Below, in pieces: positions 1 through 8,405 of a stretch of DNA of 64,000 nucleotides. The notes beneath the pieces were generated by a model. The model was not told where the DNA came from. It searched no databases and saw only the letters and a list, made by a program, of their open reading frames with translations. Where the stretch lies: contig JALCCG010000006.1 in assembly GCA_023212695.1 (NCBI GenBank), forward strand, positions 62,001 to 126,000, written 5' to 3'. Position numbers and translations under genes: made by a program. Source of the DNA: Sporisorium sorghi. Taxonomy: Eukaryota; Basidiomycota; Ustilaginomycetes; Ustilaginales; Ustilaginaceae. Position 1 is the first letter of the stretch. Each line of letters starts with the position of its first letter.

Positions 1-1320
1 TCCGGCTGCGGCGGAGGTACGAAGGAACCGAGCGGTACGGCAGGAGAAGGCGCCGCCGAGGGTGGAGAGACGGTCAATCTGAGGTTGTATACGCACGGTA
101 CGGAGGAAGCCTACAATTGGAGCAAAACGATTCAAGCTTACGAGGATGCAACACCCGGTGTGACCATTGAGCTGGTTCAGTTAAGCGAGAAGGGAGACAG
201 CCAGGAAGCGATGAAGAAGATGGACCTTGAAGCCGCGTCCTCGGCGCAAATGGATATTCTCATGTTCAGCGATCCGGCAGGGTATGCCCAGCGGGTTGCG
301 CTCGGCATGGCCGAACCGCTGGACGAATACATCGCCAAGGACGGCTACACCGTGGAGACTGACTATAAAGTGGATACCCATCTGGATGGAAAAGTGTATG
401 CGCTTCCCGGAAAATTCAACCCCTGGTATGTGCTGCTGAATAAGGACCACCTGGAGGAGGCGGGCCTTCCCGTTCCGACCGATTGGACCTGGGACGATTA
501 TGCGGACTATGCGAAGCAGCTGACTCAGGGCGAAGGGGCAAGCAAGCGCTATGGCACATATTTTCACGGCCCGCAAGGGGGTGGCTGGATGGAATTCCTG
601 AAGCTGAAGATGGCTAACCAGCCGCAGGATGCCGACTTCCTGAAGGCGGATGGGTCTTCCAATCTGGATAACCCTACATTTCGGGAGACGCTGGAGCTGA
701 GAGTGAAGATGGAGAAGGAGGATCAGTCTTCTGTTCCCTATACCGACATTATCTCTCAGAAGCTGAATTACCGGACACAGTTCTTTAACCAGTCGGCAAG
801 CATGATCACGATTGGAAGCTGGATGAATACCGAGATCGGCGGAACCGACAAGGTGCCGCTGGATTTCCAAGTGGCTGTCGCCCCGTATCCCAAAAACAAA
901 GAGAGTGACCCGATCGGACTGACATCAGTCTCTACGGACTATGTGGCCGTTGCTGCCAAATCGAAGCACAAGGAAGAGGCTTACAAGTTTGTCCGCTGGT
1001 ACACAACGGAAGGTCAGATCGTACAGGGCAAGAACATTCCTGCCTGGCAGCAGGTGAAGAGCGAGCAGGTGGAGGGAATCATCGACACCATCCTGGCAGG
1101 CACCAAAAGTCCGGAAAAGGTAGACAAAAAATCGCTTGTCGACACACTTGTTATATCGAAAGCCTCGGCCATCGCTCCGCCTTCCTCCTATCAGGCCGAA
1201 GTGTACGAGGCGGTGAATGAGGAGTATGAGAAGCTGATCCTCGGCAATCAGGATATAGATCAGACCCTTAAGAGCACCCAGGAGCGTGTGAACAAAATTA
1301 TCGATTCCAACAAAAAATGA
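1..1320 (+). CDS. Extracellular sugar-binding lipoprotein of an ABC importer (5' truncated)
   Basis: The frame is open from base 1, so the start lies outside the window. The first codons read Ser-Gly-Cys, the end of a lipobox, so the mature lipoprotein begins at this Cys and is followed by a Gly/Glu/Thr-rich linker. The rest has the layout of family-1 solute-binding proteins: an early segment with ITIP-like spacing (ATPGVTIELVQL), a central Trp/Tyr-rich part and a C-terminal helical lobe. It would capture an oligosaccharide at the outer membrane face and deliver it to an ABC permease, presumably encoded upstream. The following YesM/YesN pair and the lyase/hydrolase genes suggest an acidic polysaccharide fragment as ligand. 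The substrate is inferred from context only. Confidence 0.88.
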   Translation, partial: SGCGGGTKEPSGTAGEGAAEGGETVNLRLYTHGTEEAYNWSKTIQAYEDATPGVTIELVQLSEKGDSQEAMKKMDLEAASSAQMDILMFSDPAGYAQRVALGMAEPLDEYIAKDGYTVETDYKVDTHLDGKVYALPGKFNPWYVLLNKDHLEEAGLPVPTDWTWDDYADYAKQLTQGEGASKRYGTYFHGPQGGGWMEFLKLKMANQPQDADFLKADGSSNLDNPTFRETLELRVKMEKEDQSSVPYTDIISQKLNYRTQFFNQSASMITIGSWMNTEIGGTDKVPLDFQVAVAPYPKNKESDPIGLTSVSTDYVAVAAKSKHKEEAYKFVRWYTTEGQIVQGKNIPAWQQVKSEQVEGIIDTILAGTKSPEKVDKKSLVDTLVISKASAIAPPSSYQAEVYEAVNEEYEKLILGNQDIDQTLKSTQERVNKIIDSNKK

Positions 1321-1336
1321 TCTGGTATAATAAACG

Positions 1337-1367
1337 AAAAAAAGGGGCGAGCCTTCGTCCCTTTTTT
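1337..1367 (+). terminator. Rho-independent terminator after the binding-protein gene
   Basis: An A-rich arm followed by GGGGCGA is mirrored after a short loop by TCGTCCC and a run of T, 17 bases after the stop codon. It separates the binding protein from the two-component genes. Confidence 0.75.
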
Positions 1368-1422
1368 GCCATCGTATCTCGAAGCGTATAGGTAAGGAAC
1401 ACTCCGGGCTGAGGTGAAGGAT

Positions 1423-3234
1423 ATGCTTGAACGGCTCAAAAGATATGTGCCCAGCTCCATTCGTCATAAGCTGATTCTGGCGTCCGTCATGTGCATTATC
1501 GTTCCGGCAATTGTCAGCTTGATTCTGTACAATTCCTTAACGAAGGAAGCTCTGCGGCAGCAGGCAGTATCCAATGCCAATGATGCGCTGCAGCTGGTTC
1601 GCGGGTCCGTCACGAACCTGCTCCTGAGCAAGCTCAATATCGCCAACTACATCCAGGTGAATTCCACCTTGAATTCCTATTTCAAGCAGGTGGCTTCCGG
1701 CAATGAGGATGAAGATCCGTACCGCCGATTCGTTGAATCGCATCGCGTGCTGGAGCTTCTGGACAGCTTGACGGTGGTGGGCGAGCACAGCTATGTTACC
1801 GTGCTGCTGACAAACGGAGCTTATTATATGAATTATTCCGTAAGCGATTACAATCCGCTGGATTACAGGCGGCAGTCCTGGTTCAGGCAGGTCGAGCAGC
1901 TGCGGGGACTGGAGTCGCTGTGGACAGGGCCGGAGCCCACGGTGTTCCGTTCCGATCGGATCGATCATCCGAATCAGCTGTCCGTGGTGCGCACCCTTCG
2001 GCTTCTGGATTCGGAGGTTTACGGTTATGTTATCGTGACATTTACCGAGGATCAAATCAGCAGGATCTTTAACTCTCTGTCCGAAGGCAGCGATGTGCTG
2101 ATGATTGATGGGCAGGGGAACATTGTGTCGAGCACTCATCCGGACAGCATCGGCACCCCATTTGCCTACCTGAGCGAGACCGGAACGGCTGAGCCATACT
2201 CCATCGTTACGATGGACGGAGAGAAATATTTGATGGTGCAGCAGGACATTCCATCTGCCGGATGGCGGCTTGTAATGATGCAGCCGTACAAATCGGCAAT
2301 CGTGAACATCAATGCCATTTTCAGCAGGGTGTTTCTGTTTCAGATGGGCTCTTTCCTGGTCTTCTTGCTGCTGCTGATTGCACTGGTCCGGACCTTCACG
2401 AAGCCGCTTGTTCGGCTCGGCAAGGTAGTGACGAGTGTGCAGCGCGGCAATTTGGAGGTGCGGTCGAACATCGAAGGCAATGATGAGATCGGCCGTTTGG
2501 GGCATCTATTCGATGACATGCTGGACCGGTTCAAGCTGATGATTGCCGAAATATCGGATAACCAGACCCGCAAAAGAAAGGCGGAGCTGAGGATGCTCCA
2601 GGCCCAGATTCACCCCCATTTCCTGTTCAACGTCCTCAACTCCATCCGGATGAAGGTTATGAAGCGGGGAGACCCGGACAGCGCCAAGATGATAGGCTCC
2701 TTATCGATGCTGCTGCGCATGACAATCAGCCGGGAAGAGGATGAAATTTATCTTCACGAGGAGATCGATCTGATCTCGCATTACGTGGCCCTGATGAATC
2801 TCAGGCAGAAGGAGGACGTCCGGCTGGAATTGGATATTGCCGCAGAAGCGTTCCTGTTTAAGGTGCCGCGCCTCTTCCTGCAGCCGATTGTGGAGAATGC
2901 GCTGATCCATGGGTTTAATCAGCATGCGGGAACGATTGCCATAACAGCGGTTATGGAAGGCAGGCATATTATATTGAAGGTGAAGGATAACGGGATCGGC
3001 ATGGAGGTCGCGACAAGGGAGTCCATCATCCGGAAAATAAGACAAGGAGCAGCAAACGCCTCGATACAAGATGAAGCAGGCAGCGGGAGTTTCTCCCGGA
3101 TAGGTCTGCAAAATGTGATGGAGCGGATGAGAATGGTGTTTGGCGAGGCTTTTCAGTGCCATGTTTACAGCGAGCCGGGTCAGGGAACGGTGATCGAAAT
3201 GCATATACCGGAAAGAGGGAATGCCGATGTATAA
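1423..3234 (+). CDS. YesM-type sensor histidine kinase
   Basis: Membrane sensor kinase of the YesM/LytS class. A first membrane helix lies near residues 15-38, then an extracellular Cache-like sensor domain of about 260 residues, and a second helix near 303-322. A HAMP segment follows (GNDEIGRLGHLFDDML). The His_kinase motif QIHPHFLFN lies near residues 395-403, and the HATPase shows N-box NALIHGF and G-box DNGIGM. I chose ATG 1423 because GAGGTG sits 6 bases upstream; an in-frame GTG at 1414 is the alternative. The stop overlaps the start of the response-regulator gene, so the two are translationally coupled. It probably senses an oligosaccharide or loaded binding protein and activates the downstream regulator. 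Confidence 0.93.
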   Translation: MLERLKRYVPSSIRHKLILASVMCIIVPAIVSLILYNSLTKEALRQQAVSNANDALQLVRGSVTNLLLSKLNIANYIQVNSTLNSYFKQVASGNEDEDPYRRFVESHRVLELLDSLTVVGEHSYVTVLLTNGAYYMNYSVSDYNPLDYRRQSWFRQVEQLRGLESLWTGPEPTVFRSDRIDHPNQLSVVRTLRLLDSEVYGYVIVTFTEDQISRIFNSLSEGSDVLMIDGQGNIVSSTHPDSIGTPFAYLSETGTAEPYSIVTMDGEKYLMVQQDIPSAGWRLVMMQPYKSAIVNINAIFSRVFLFQMGSFLVFLLLLIALVRTFTKPLVRLGKVVTSVQRGNLEVRSNIEGNDEIGRLGHLFDDMLDRFKLMIAEISDNQTRKRKAELRMLQAQIHPHFLFNVLNSIRMKVMKRGDPDSAKMIGSLSMLLRMTISREEDEIYLHEEIDLISHYVALMNLRQKEDVRLELDIAAEAFLFKVPRLFLQPIVENALIHGFNQHAGTIAITAVMEGRHIILKVKDNGIGMEVATRESIIRKIRQGAANASIQDEAGSGSFSRIGLQNVMERMRMVFGEAFQCHVYSEPGQGTVIEMHIPERGNADV

Positions 3235-4849
3235 CGTGATGCTGGTAGACGATGATTATCCGGTCATCGAGTTATTATCCGAGACGATATCATGGAATGA
3301 GCTGGGTCTGAACCTGATGGGAAGTTATGAGAATGGAATGAGTGCCTGGGAGCATGCCAGGACTCAACCCCCGGACATTCTGATCACCGATATCGGTATG
3401 CCCAAGATGAACGGACTTGAGCTGTCTGCACGCATAAAAGAGGTCAAGGCCGATGTCCGAATTGCCATTCTCTCTTGTCATAATGAGTTCCAATATGCCC
3501 AGCAGGCCATGCGCCTGAACGTGCAGGATTATCTGCTTAAGGACACGCTGGACCCCGAGGAGCTGGCACAGCTGCTGAGAAGATTCAAGCAGGCGATGGA
3601 CGAGGAGGTCCAGAAGGGCTGGGAGCGGTCTCGCATGATTCATCTTGTGGACGAATCCCGGGAGCTGCGCAAGGAGCAGAGTTTTAAAAATTTCATCCAC
3701 CAGCCCCTGCTGTCTCCGGAAAAATGGCAGCATGAGCTGTCGGAGTACGGCGTGCTGCGGCCTGGCCATCATTGTCTTCCCGTTATCGGATACCTGGAGG
3801 ACGCACGGGATATCAAGCATCGCTTCGCCTCCAACCAGACGCTGCATTTTGCTCTCTCCAACGTGCTGCGCGAGGTGCTGGACGACCTGAATCCGGATGC
3901 GGTGCATGTCGGATATGATGCAAAGACTTCATTGCTCTTGTTCTCCTATGCTCCCGGATTGAAAAACAACATATATGATGAAGTCGCCGCATGCCTTCAA
4001 GGAGTCCGGGCTACACTTACGAGCGTGCTCCGAATTCGAATGTCGTTTCTGGTTGGCAGTGGATGCGCAAGTCCGGAGGGGCTAAAGCTTGGGCTGAACG
4101 AACTGCTGGCTTGCGAGCATCAGCGATTTTATCTGGAACCGGGGGAGGTATCCAGATCTCTGGGAAGCCGGGAAAAGCCGGGACTTGGCCGAGCATCCGA
4201 TCCCTTCGTCCATTATGAACAGGCCAGCTCGGAGCTGCGGGAATCGCTGCTTAGCAAGGATGCGTTCGATGCAGTCCGCGATACGGCGGATCGATGGATT
4301 GCCTGGATTCAAGAAAACCGGTTTGCGCCGGAATTGGTGAAGGACTGGGTCTTGAAGCTCCTGCTGGATATGAAGCTGCGGCTTCATCTTCTGCAATCGC
4401 TTTCCCCCGCTTATACGGCAGATGCGCTGCATAAGGAGATTATGGACATGGATTCCTTGAACGAGCTGCGGTCGTGGTTATACGCGCATTTGGAATCCAC
4501 GGCACAGGCACTGGGCGGAGGATTTGGAGGCAGCAGAAGATCCGAGGTAGCGGATGCCTGCAAATATGTGTCCCTCCGGCTGGACCGGAGGATCACGCTG
4601 GATGAGGTAGCGGGCAGTCTGCATCTGAACCCGAGTTATTTCAGCCGTTTGTTCAAGAAAGAAACCGGCATTACCTTTATCGAATACGTAACCCGGATGA
4701 AGATGGAGCGCGCCAAGGATCAGCTGAGACAGACGGACCGCACGGTTGGGGAGATCTGCGAAAGCCTGGCCTATGACAATGTAAGTTATTTCAGCAAAAT
4801 ATTTAAGGCGTATGCGGGCGTAACGCCCATAGAGTACCGGAGTGGTTGA
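3227..4849 (+). CDS. YesN-type AraC-family response regulator
   Basis: N-terminal receiver domain with the acidic pair near residues 9-10 (VDDD) and the phospho-acceptor Asp at about residue 55 (TDIGMPKMNG). A long variable linker follows, and the last ~100 residues form an AraC double helix-turn-helix (ITLDEVAGSLHLNPSYFSRL, then VSYFSKIFKAYAGVTPIEYR). AGAGGG lies 7 bases before ATG 3227; an ATG at 3221 is in frame but has no usable spacing. It overlaps the kinase gene by 8 bases. Expected role: when phosphorylated by the partner kinase, it activates transport and degradation genes for an extracellular polysaccharide, probably including those that follow. Confidence 0.93.
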   Translation: MYNVMLVDDDYPVIELLSETISWNELGLNLMGSYENGMSAWEHARTQPPDILITDIGMPKMNGLELSARIKEVKADVRIAILSCHNEFQYAQQAMRLNVQDYLLKDTLDPEELAQLLRRFKQAMDEEVQKGWERSRMIHLVDESRELRKEQSFKNFIHQPLLSPEKWQHELSEYGVLRPGHHCLPVIGYLEDARDIKHRFASNQTLHFALSNVLREVLDDLNPDAVHVGYDAKTSLLLFSYAPGLKNNIYDEVAACLQGVRATLTSVLRIRMSFLVGSGCASPEGLKLGLNELLACEHQRFYLEPGEVSRSLGSREKPGLGRASDPFVHYEQASSELRESLLSKDAFDAVRDTADRWIAWIQENRFAPELVKDWVLKLLLDMKLRLHLLQSLSPAYTADALHKEIMDMDSLNELRSWLYAHLESTAQALGGGFGGSRRSEVADACKYVSLRLDRRITLDEVAGSLHLNPSYFSRLFKKETGITFIEYVTRMKMERAKDQLRQTDRTVGEICESLAYDNVSYFSKIFKAYAGVTPIEYRSG

Positions 4850-4927
4850 TGGTTTAGATAGTAATCAGATTAACATCTTACGCGAAGCCAATATTTTAAC
4901 AAGAAAAGAGCAATGGGGGTTTACTTG

Positions 4928-6898
4928 ATGAGCAGGGAGCAGGAGCTGAAACCGGCCGTGACCCGCTGGGCTTCGGTGGATCTACGATTGTATTATCCGA
5001 ATGGAGACCAGAGGTCATTCTGGGAAGATATCCAGAGCAGCGGGGCTTACGAGGAGGACATTGCCCAGATTCGGCGGGAAGGGGTACGGGTGCTGGCGGA
5101 ACCGATCCCGCAGCTGACCTATGATTTATTCGCGCGGTTCGCCCGGCAGGGAACGAGACTGGAATACGAGAAGGTCTACTTCGAGCGAAGGCGGCGGCTG
5201 AATACGTGTGCTCTTCTGACCCTGCTTGAGCCAGGCAAGGAGGAGTATCTGCTGGCACTTCAGGAGATGATCTGGACAATCTGCGATGAGTATACCTGGT
5301 GTTTGCCGGCCCATCTGAACGGTGAGTCGTCCGCCAACATCCGAAGCACGATCGATCTGTTCAGTGCAGAGACAGGGTTTACCCTCAGCGAAATCCGCTT
5401 GCTGCTGCAGGATCGCTTGCCGCCGCTGCTGATCTCGCGGATGGAGGACGAGGTTGCAAGGCGCCTGTTCACCCCATTTCTCAGCGATGAGTTTGGATGG
5501 GAGACCGCAACGCACAATTGGTCTGCCGTCTGTGCGGGCTCCATCGGCTCTGCTGCCCTCCTGATGATGGAAGATACGGGTAAGCTGGAGGAGATTTTGT
5601 TGAAGACGGAGCGCTGCATGGCTTATTATCTGCAAGGCTTTGGTGCTGATGGAGCTTGTCTGGAGGGGCTGGGATACTGGAACTATGGGTTCGGTTATTT
5701 TGTGTATTATGCCGATTTGCTGCTTAAGCGCAGCCAAGGTGCAATGGATTGGTTCCGTGATGAGAAGGTGAGCCGTATCGCCTTGTTCCAACAACGGTCT
5801 TTTTTGGGCGGGAGGGCGGTTGTCAACTTCTCCGACTCGCAGCCGGAAAGCGCGGTACATATCGGCTTGTCTCATTATTTGGCTGGATTATATGAAGACT
5901 TCGAGACACCGCCTCCTTCCCTTCGGTCCGCGTACGGTGACGATCATTGCAGCCGCTGGGCTCCGACTCTGCGCAATCTGATCTGGAGGGACCCCGGGAA
6001 GCCGGGAAGCGAATGGGGGGAGGCAAGCTATTACTTGCCGGATGCCCGGTGGCTGATCTCCAGAGTCTCGGATGGAGAGGAGCTCTATGCATTTGCGGCT
6101 AAGGGCGGCAGGAATGACGAGCCTCACAACCATAATGATCTTGGTCATTTTATTCTGTATGGTGCGGGAGAGGTGTGGTGCTCGGATCTCGGTTGCGGCG
6201 AGTACACGGCGGATTATTTCGGCGATGGACGATACGATTATGATTGCAACGGCTCACAGGGCCATTCCGTGCCAATTATTGATGGGCATGTCCAGCGCGA
6301 GGGCGCGGACAGCGAAGCGGTTGTATTGGAAGCTGCGACCGGGCAAGAAAAGGATATGCTCACGGTCGAGCTGACCTCGGCCTACCGCGCTCCGGTGCTT
6401 CGGGAATTCGTTAGGTCCTTGGAGTGGAACAAGCAGGAGGTGAGACCGGTATTAACGCTGCGTGACCGTTTTAATTTTCATTCGCCGCCGGGCAGCCTGG
6501 TAGAGCGAATTGTGACAAGGGTACAGCCTGAACTGAAGCAGCTGGATGACTGCTGGATGGTTGTGCTGCGGGCAGCGGGTGCTGATGAGCAGGGGGAGAT
6601 TAGGGAGCAGGAACAGGTTCAGAGGAAAGAAGAGGCTGCGGAAGAGCTAGCAGCAGATGAACGAACCTGGAAGCGGACAGCCGTTCAAGATTCGGAATGT
6701 ACCCAGGTGCCGGATCCTTCCATGGACGACAGACTGGGTCTGGCGATCCATTACGATCCCGGGCTGATGGAGCCTGAGCTGAAAGCTTATACGTTCCGTG
6801 ATCATGATGGCAAGGATGCAGCTTGGTATGCCATTGATTTTAACGTGAAGGACCCGGGCTTGTGCGTGAATATAGGGCTTGGATTTCAATTCATATGA
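4928..6898 (+). CDS. Heparinase II/III-family protein (polysaccharide lyase-like)
   Basis: About 656 residues without a signal peptide, so probably cytoplasmic. The first ~330 residues are alpha/alpha-toroid-like. The C-terminal part has the Heparinase_II_III signature EPHNHNDLGHFILYGAGE followed by a beta-rich domain. The His/Asn cluster EPHNHND marks the catalytic and metal-site region. A charged stretch near residues 555-580 (Glu/Gln/Arg-rich) is probably an unstructured insert. ATG 4928 has GGGGGT 7 bases upstream; ATG 4913 is an alternative. The family cleaves uronic-acid polysaccharides such as heparin, alginate or ulvan. The neighbouring GH88 gene fits removal of the unsaturated uronyl end that such a lyase leaves. 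The exact substrate cannot be read from sequence. Confidence 0.85.
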   Translation: MSREQELKPAVTRWASVDLRLYYPNGDQRSFWEDIQSSGAYEEDIAQIRREGVRVLAEPIPQLTYDLFARFARQGTRLEYEKVYFERRRRLNTCALLTLLEPGKEEYLLALQEMIWTICDEYTWCLPAHLNGESSANIRSTIDLFSAETGFTLSEIRLLLQDRLPPLLISRMEDEVARRLFTPFLSDEFGWETATHNWSAVCAGSIGSAALLMMEDTGKLEEILLKTERCMAYYLQGFGADGACLEGLGYWNYGFGYFVYYADLLLKRSQGAMDWFRDEKVSRIALFQQRSFLGGRAVVNFSDSQPESAVHIGLSHYLAGLYEDFETPPPSLRSAYGDDHCSRWAPTLRNLIWRDPGKPGSEWGEASYYLPDARWLISRVSDGEELYAFAAKGGRNDEPHNHNDLGHFILYGAGEVWCSDLGCGEYTADYFGDGRYDYDCNGSQGHSVPIIDGHVQREGADSEAVVLEAATGQEKDMLTVELTSAYRAPVLREFVRSLEWNKQEVRPVLTLRDRFNFHSPPGSLVERIVTRVQPELKQLDDCWMVVLRAAGADEQGEIREQEQVQRKEEAAEELAADERTWKRTAVQDSECTQVPDPSMDDRLGLAIHYDPGLMEPELKAYTFRDHDGKDAAWYAIDFNVKDPGLCVNIGLGFQFI

Positions 6899-6916
6899 AT
6901 CGAGGAGTGAAGAGGC

Positions 6917-8053
6917 ATGGGAACAGAAACGGCATTAGATTGGTTGACGGAGGCCTGGGAGAAGGCGCTTGTAAAAACACAGCGAAATGCAGTTCGGATC
7001 GGGGCGGGCTTTCCGCATGCCAGCCAGAACGGGGTTTATCAACTGGAGGCGCCGCATTGGTGGACGGCCGGCTTCTGGCCGGGGATGCTGTGGCTTCTGT
7101 ACAATGACAGCGGCGATGCGGCATTACGAAGTTTAGCCGAGCAATGCGAGCTCCGTCTGGACGATGTGCTGAACGAGTATGTGCGTCTGGATCACGATCT
7201 CGGCTTTATGTGGATGCTGACCAGCATGGCCTCTTACAAGCTTACCGGCAATGAAGAGTCGAAGATTCGGGCGCTGAAGGCAGCCAACTACCTGGCTGCA
7301 CGCTTCAATCTGAACGGTCGGTATATTCGAGCCTGGAATCCGTGGTCGGAAGGAGAGGACAATGCAGGTCTTGCCATTATCGACTGCTCCATGAATACGG
7401 CGCTGCTGTTCCAGGCATCCGAGATCAGCGGCGATCCGCGCTATCGTCATATTGCCGAAGCACATATGGATACGGTAGTCAGGGACTTTGTCCGTCCTGA
7501 CGGGTCCGTGTATCATATCGTTCGTTACGATCCGGTATCCGGTGAGCGCATCGAAGGCATCGGAGGTCAGGGCTATGCGCCGGAATCCGCCTGGTCCAGA
7601 GGGACGGCATGGGCGATTTACGGCTTGACGCTTGCCTACCATCATACAGGTAAGCAGGTTTACCTCGATACAGCCAAAACGGTCGCGCATTTCTTTCTTG
7701 CGAACCTGCCGGAAGATCATGTGCCGTTCTGGGATTTCCGCGCACCGGACGAGGCCCGCATATACCGGGATTCTTCCGCCGGTGCCTGTGCGGCAAGCGG
7801 ACTGCTGCTTCTGGCCGACAAGGTAGATCAAGGGCAAGCTGCCTTATACCGGAAGCCTGCGATCCGGATTCTGGAATCGCTGTACCGGAATTACGGCACT
7901 TGGGACAATGATGAAGAGGAGGGCTTGATTCTGCACGGCACAAGCCACTACCCGCAAGCTCAGAATGTCGACGTGCCTCTCATTTATGGTGACTTCTTCT
8001 TTGTGGAAGGTCTCGCGCGGTTGCGAGAGATGGGGCCCTTTTATTGGGAGTAA
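6917..8053 (+). CDS. Glycoside hydrolase family 88 (unsaturated uronyl hydrolase)
   Basis: A 378-residue (alpha/alpha)6-barrel enzyme of normal family length. The two Asp positions expected for GH88 hydration chemistry are present at about D94 (LDHDLGFMW) and D157 (AIIDCSMN), close to D88 and D149 of the Bacillus enzyme. Other family blocks are HWWTAGFWPGMLWLL and ESAWSRGTAWAIYGL. There is no signal peptide, so it acts in the cytoplasm on imported oligosaccharides carrying a 4,5-unsaturated uronic acid. The start has GAGGAG upstream and lies 18 bases after the lyase gene, implying one transcript. Confidence 0.93.
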   Translation: MGTETALDWLTEAWEKALVKTQRNAVRIGAGFPHASQNGVYQLEAPHWWTAGFWPGMLWLLYNDSGDAALRSLAEQCELRLDDVLNEYVRLDHDLGFMWMLTSMASYKLTGNEESKIRALKAANYLAARFNLNGRYIRAWNPWSEGEDNAGLAIIDCSMNTALLFQASEISGDPRYRHIAEAHMDTVVRDFVRPDGSVYHIVRYDPVSGERIEGIGGQGYAPESAWSRGTAWAIYGLTLAYHHTGKQVYLDTAKTVAHFFLANLPEDHVPFWDFRAPDEARIYRDSSAGACAASGLLLLADKVDQGQAALYRKPAIRILESLYRNYGTWDNDEEEGLILHGTSHYPQAQNVDVPLIYGDFFFVEGLARLREMGPFYWE

Positions 8054-8203
8054 GGAGAATGAGGGGGCAGTCTCGGTATTAAGAACAGATGAAGGAAGTT
8101 ATAGAGGAAATACCAGATTTACGGAAACATGAAGAAACCGAGGAAGATCAGAAGAGATAGAGAAAACCGAGAAGATATTGGATTGACGGGAAAAGGATAT
8201 GAA

Positions 8204-8332
8204 GCAGGCAGATCAGAGAGAGGATTGAGAAGAAGAGATAGGGAAAGCAGGCAGATCAGAGAGAGGATTGAGAAGAAGAGATAGGGAAAGCAGGCAGATC
8301 AGAGAGAGGATCGAGATGAGGAGATAGGGAAA
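8204..8332 (+). repeat. Three tandem 43-bp purine-rich repeats
   Basis: Units begin at 8204, 8247 and 8290 with GCAGGCAGATCAGAGAGAGG. The first two are identical and the third differs at a few positions. The period is not a multiple of three. The repeats fill most of the 352-base gap between the GH88 and DUF2264 genes. The 150 bases before them contain similar, more decayed GA-rich sequence. No gene is visible in the gap. Confidence 0.9.
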
Positions 8333-8405
8333 GCAGACGTTTCAGATATAGGCCGGCCCGGAAGATAAGAGCAGAGAACCCCCGGAAATGGAGTGAGTAT
8401 TTAAG

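Noticed and set aside
925..1467. 180-residue minus-strand frame
   Set aside because: Shadow of the binding-protein gene; no start site and it crosses a terminator.
8204..8332. CRISPR array
   Set aside because: The 43-bp units are directly adjacent with no unique spacers, and no cas gene is present.
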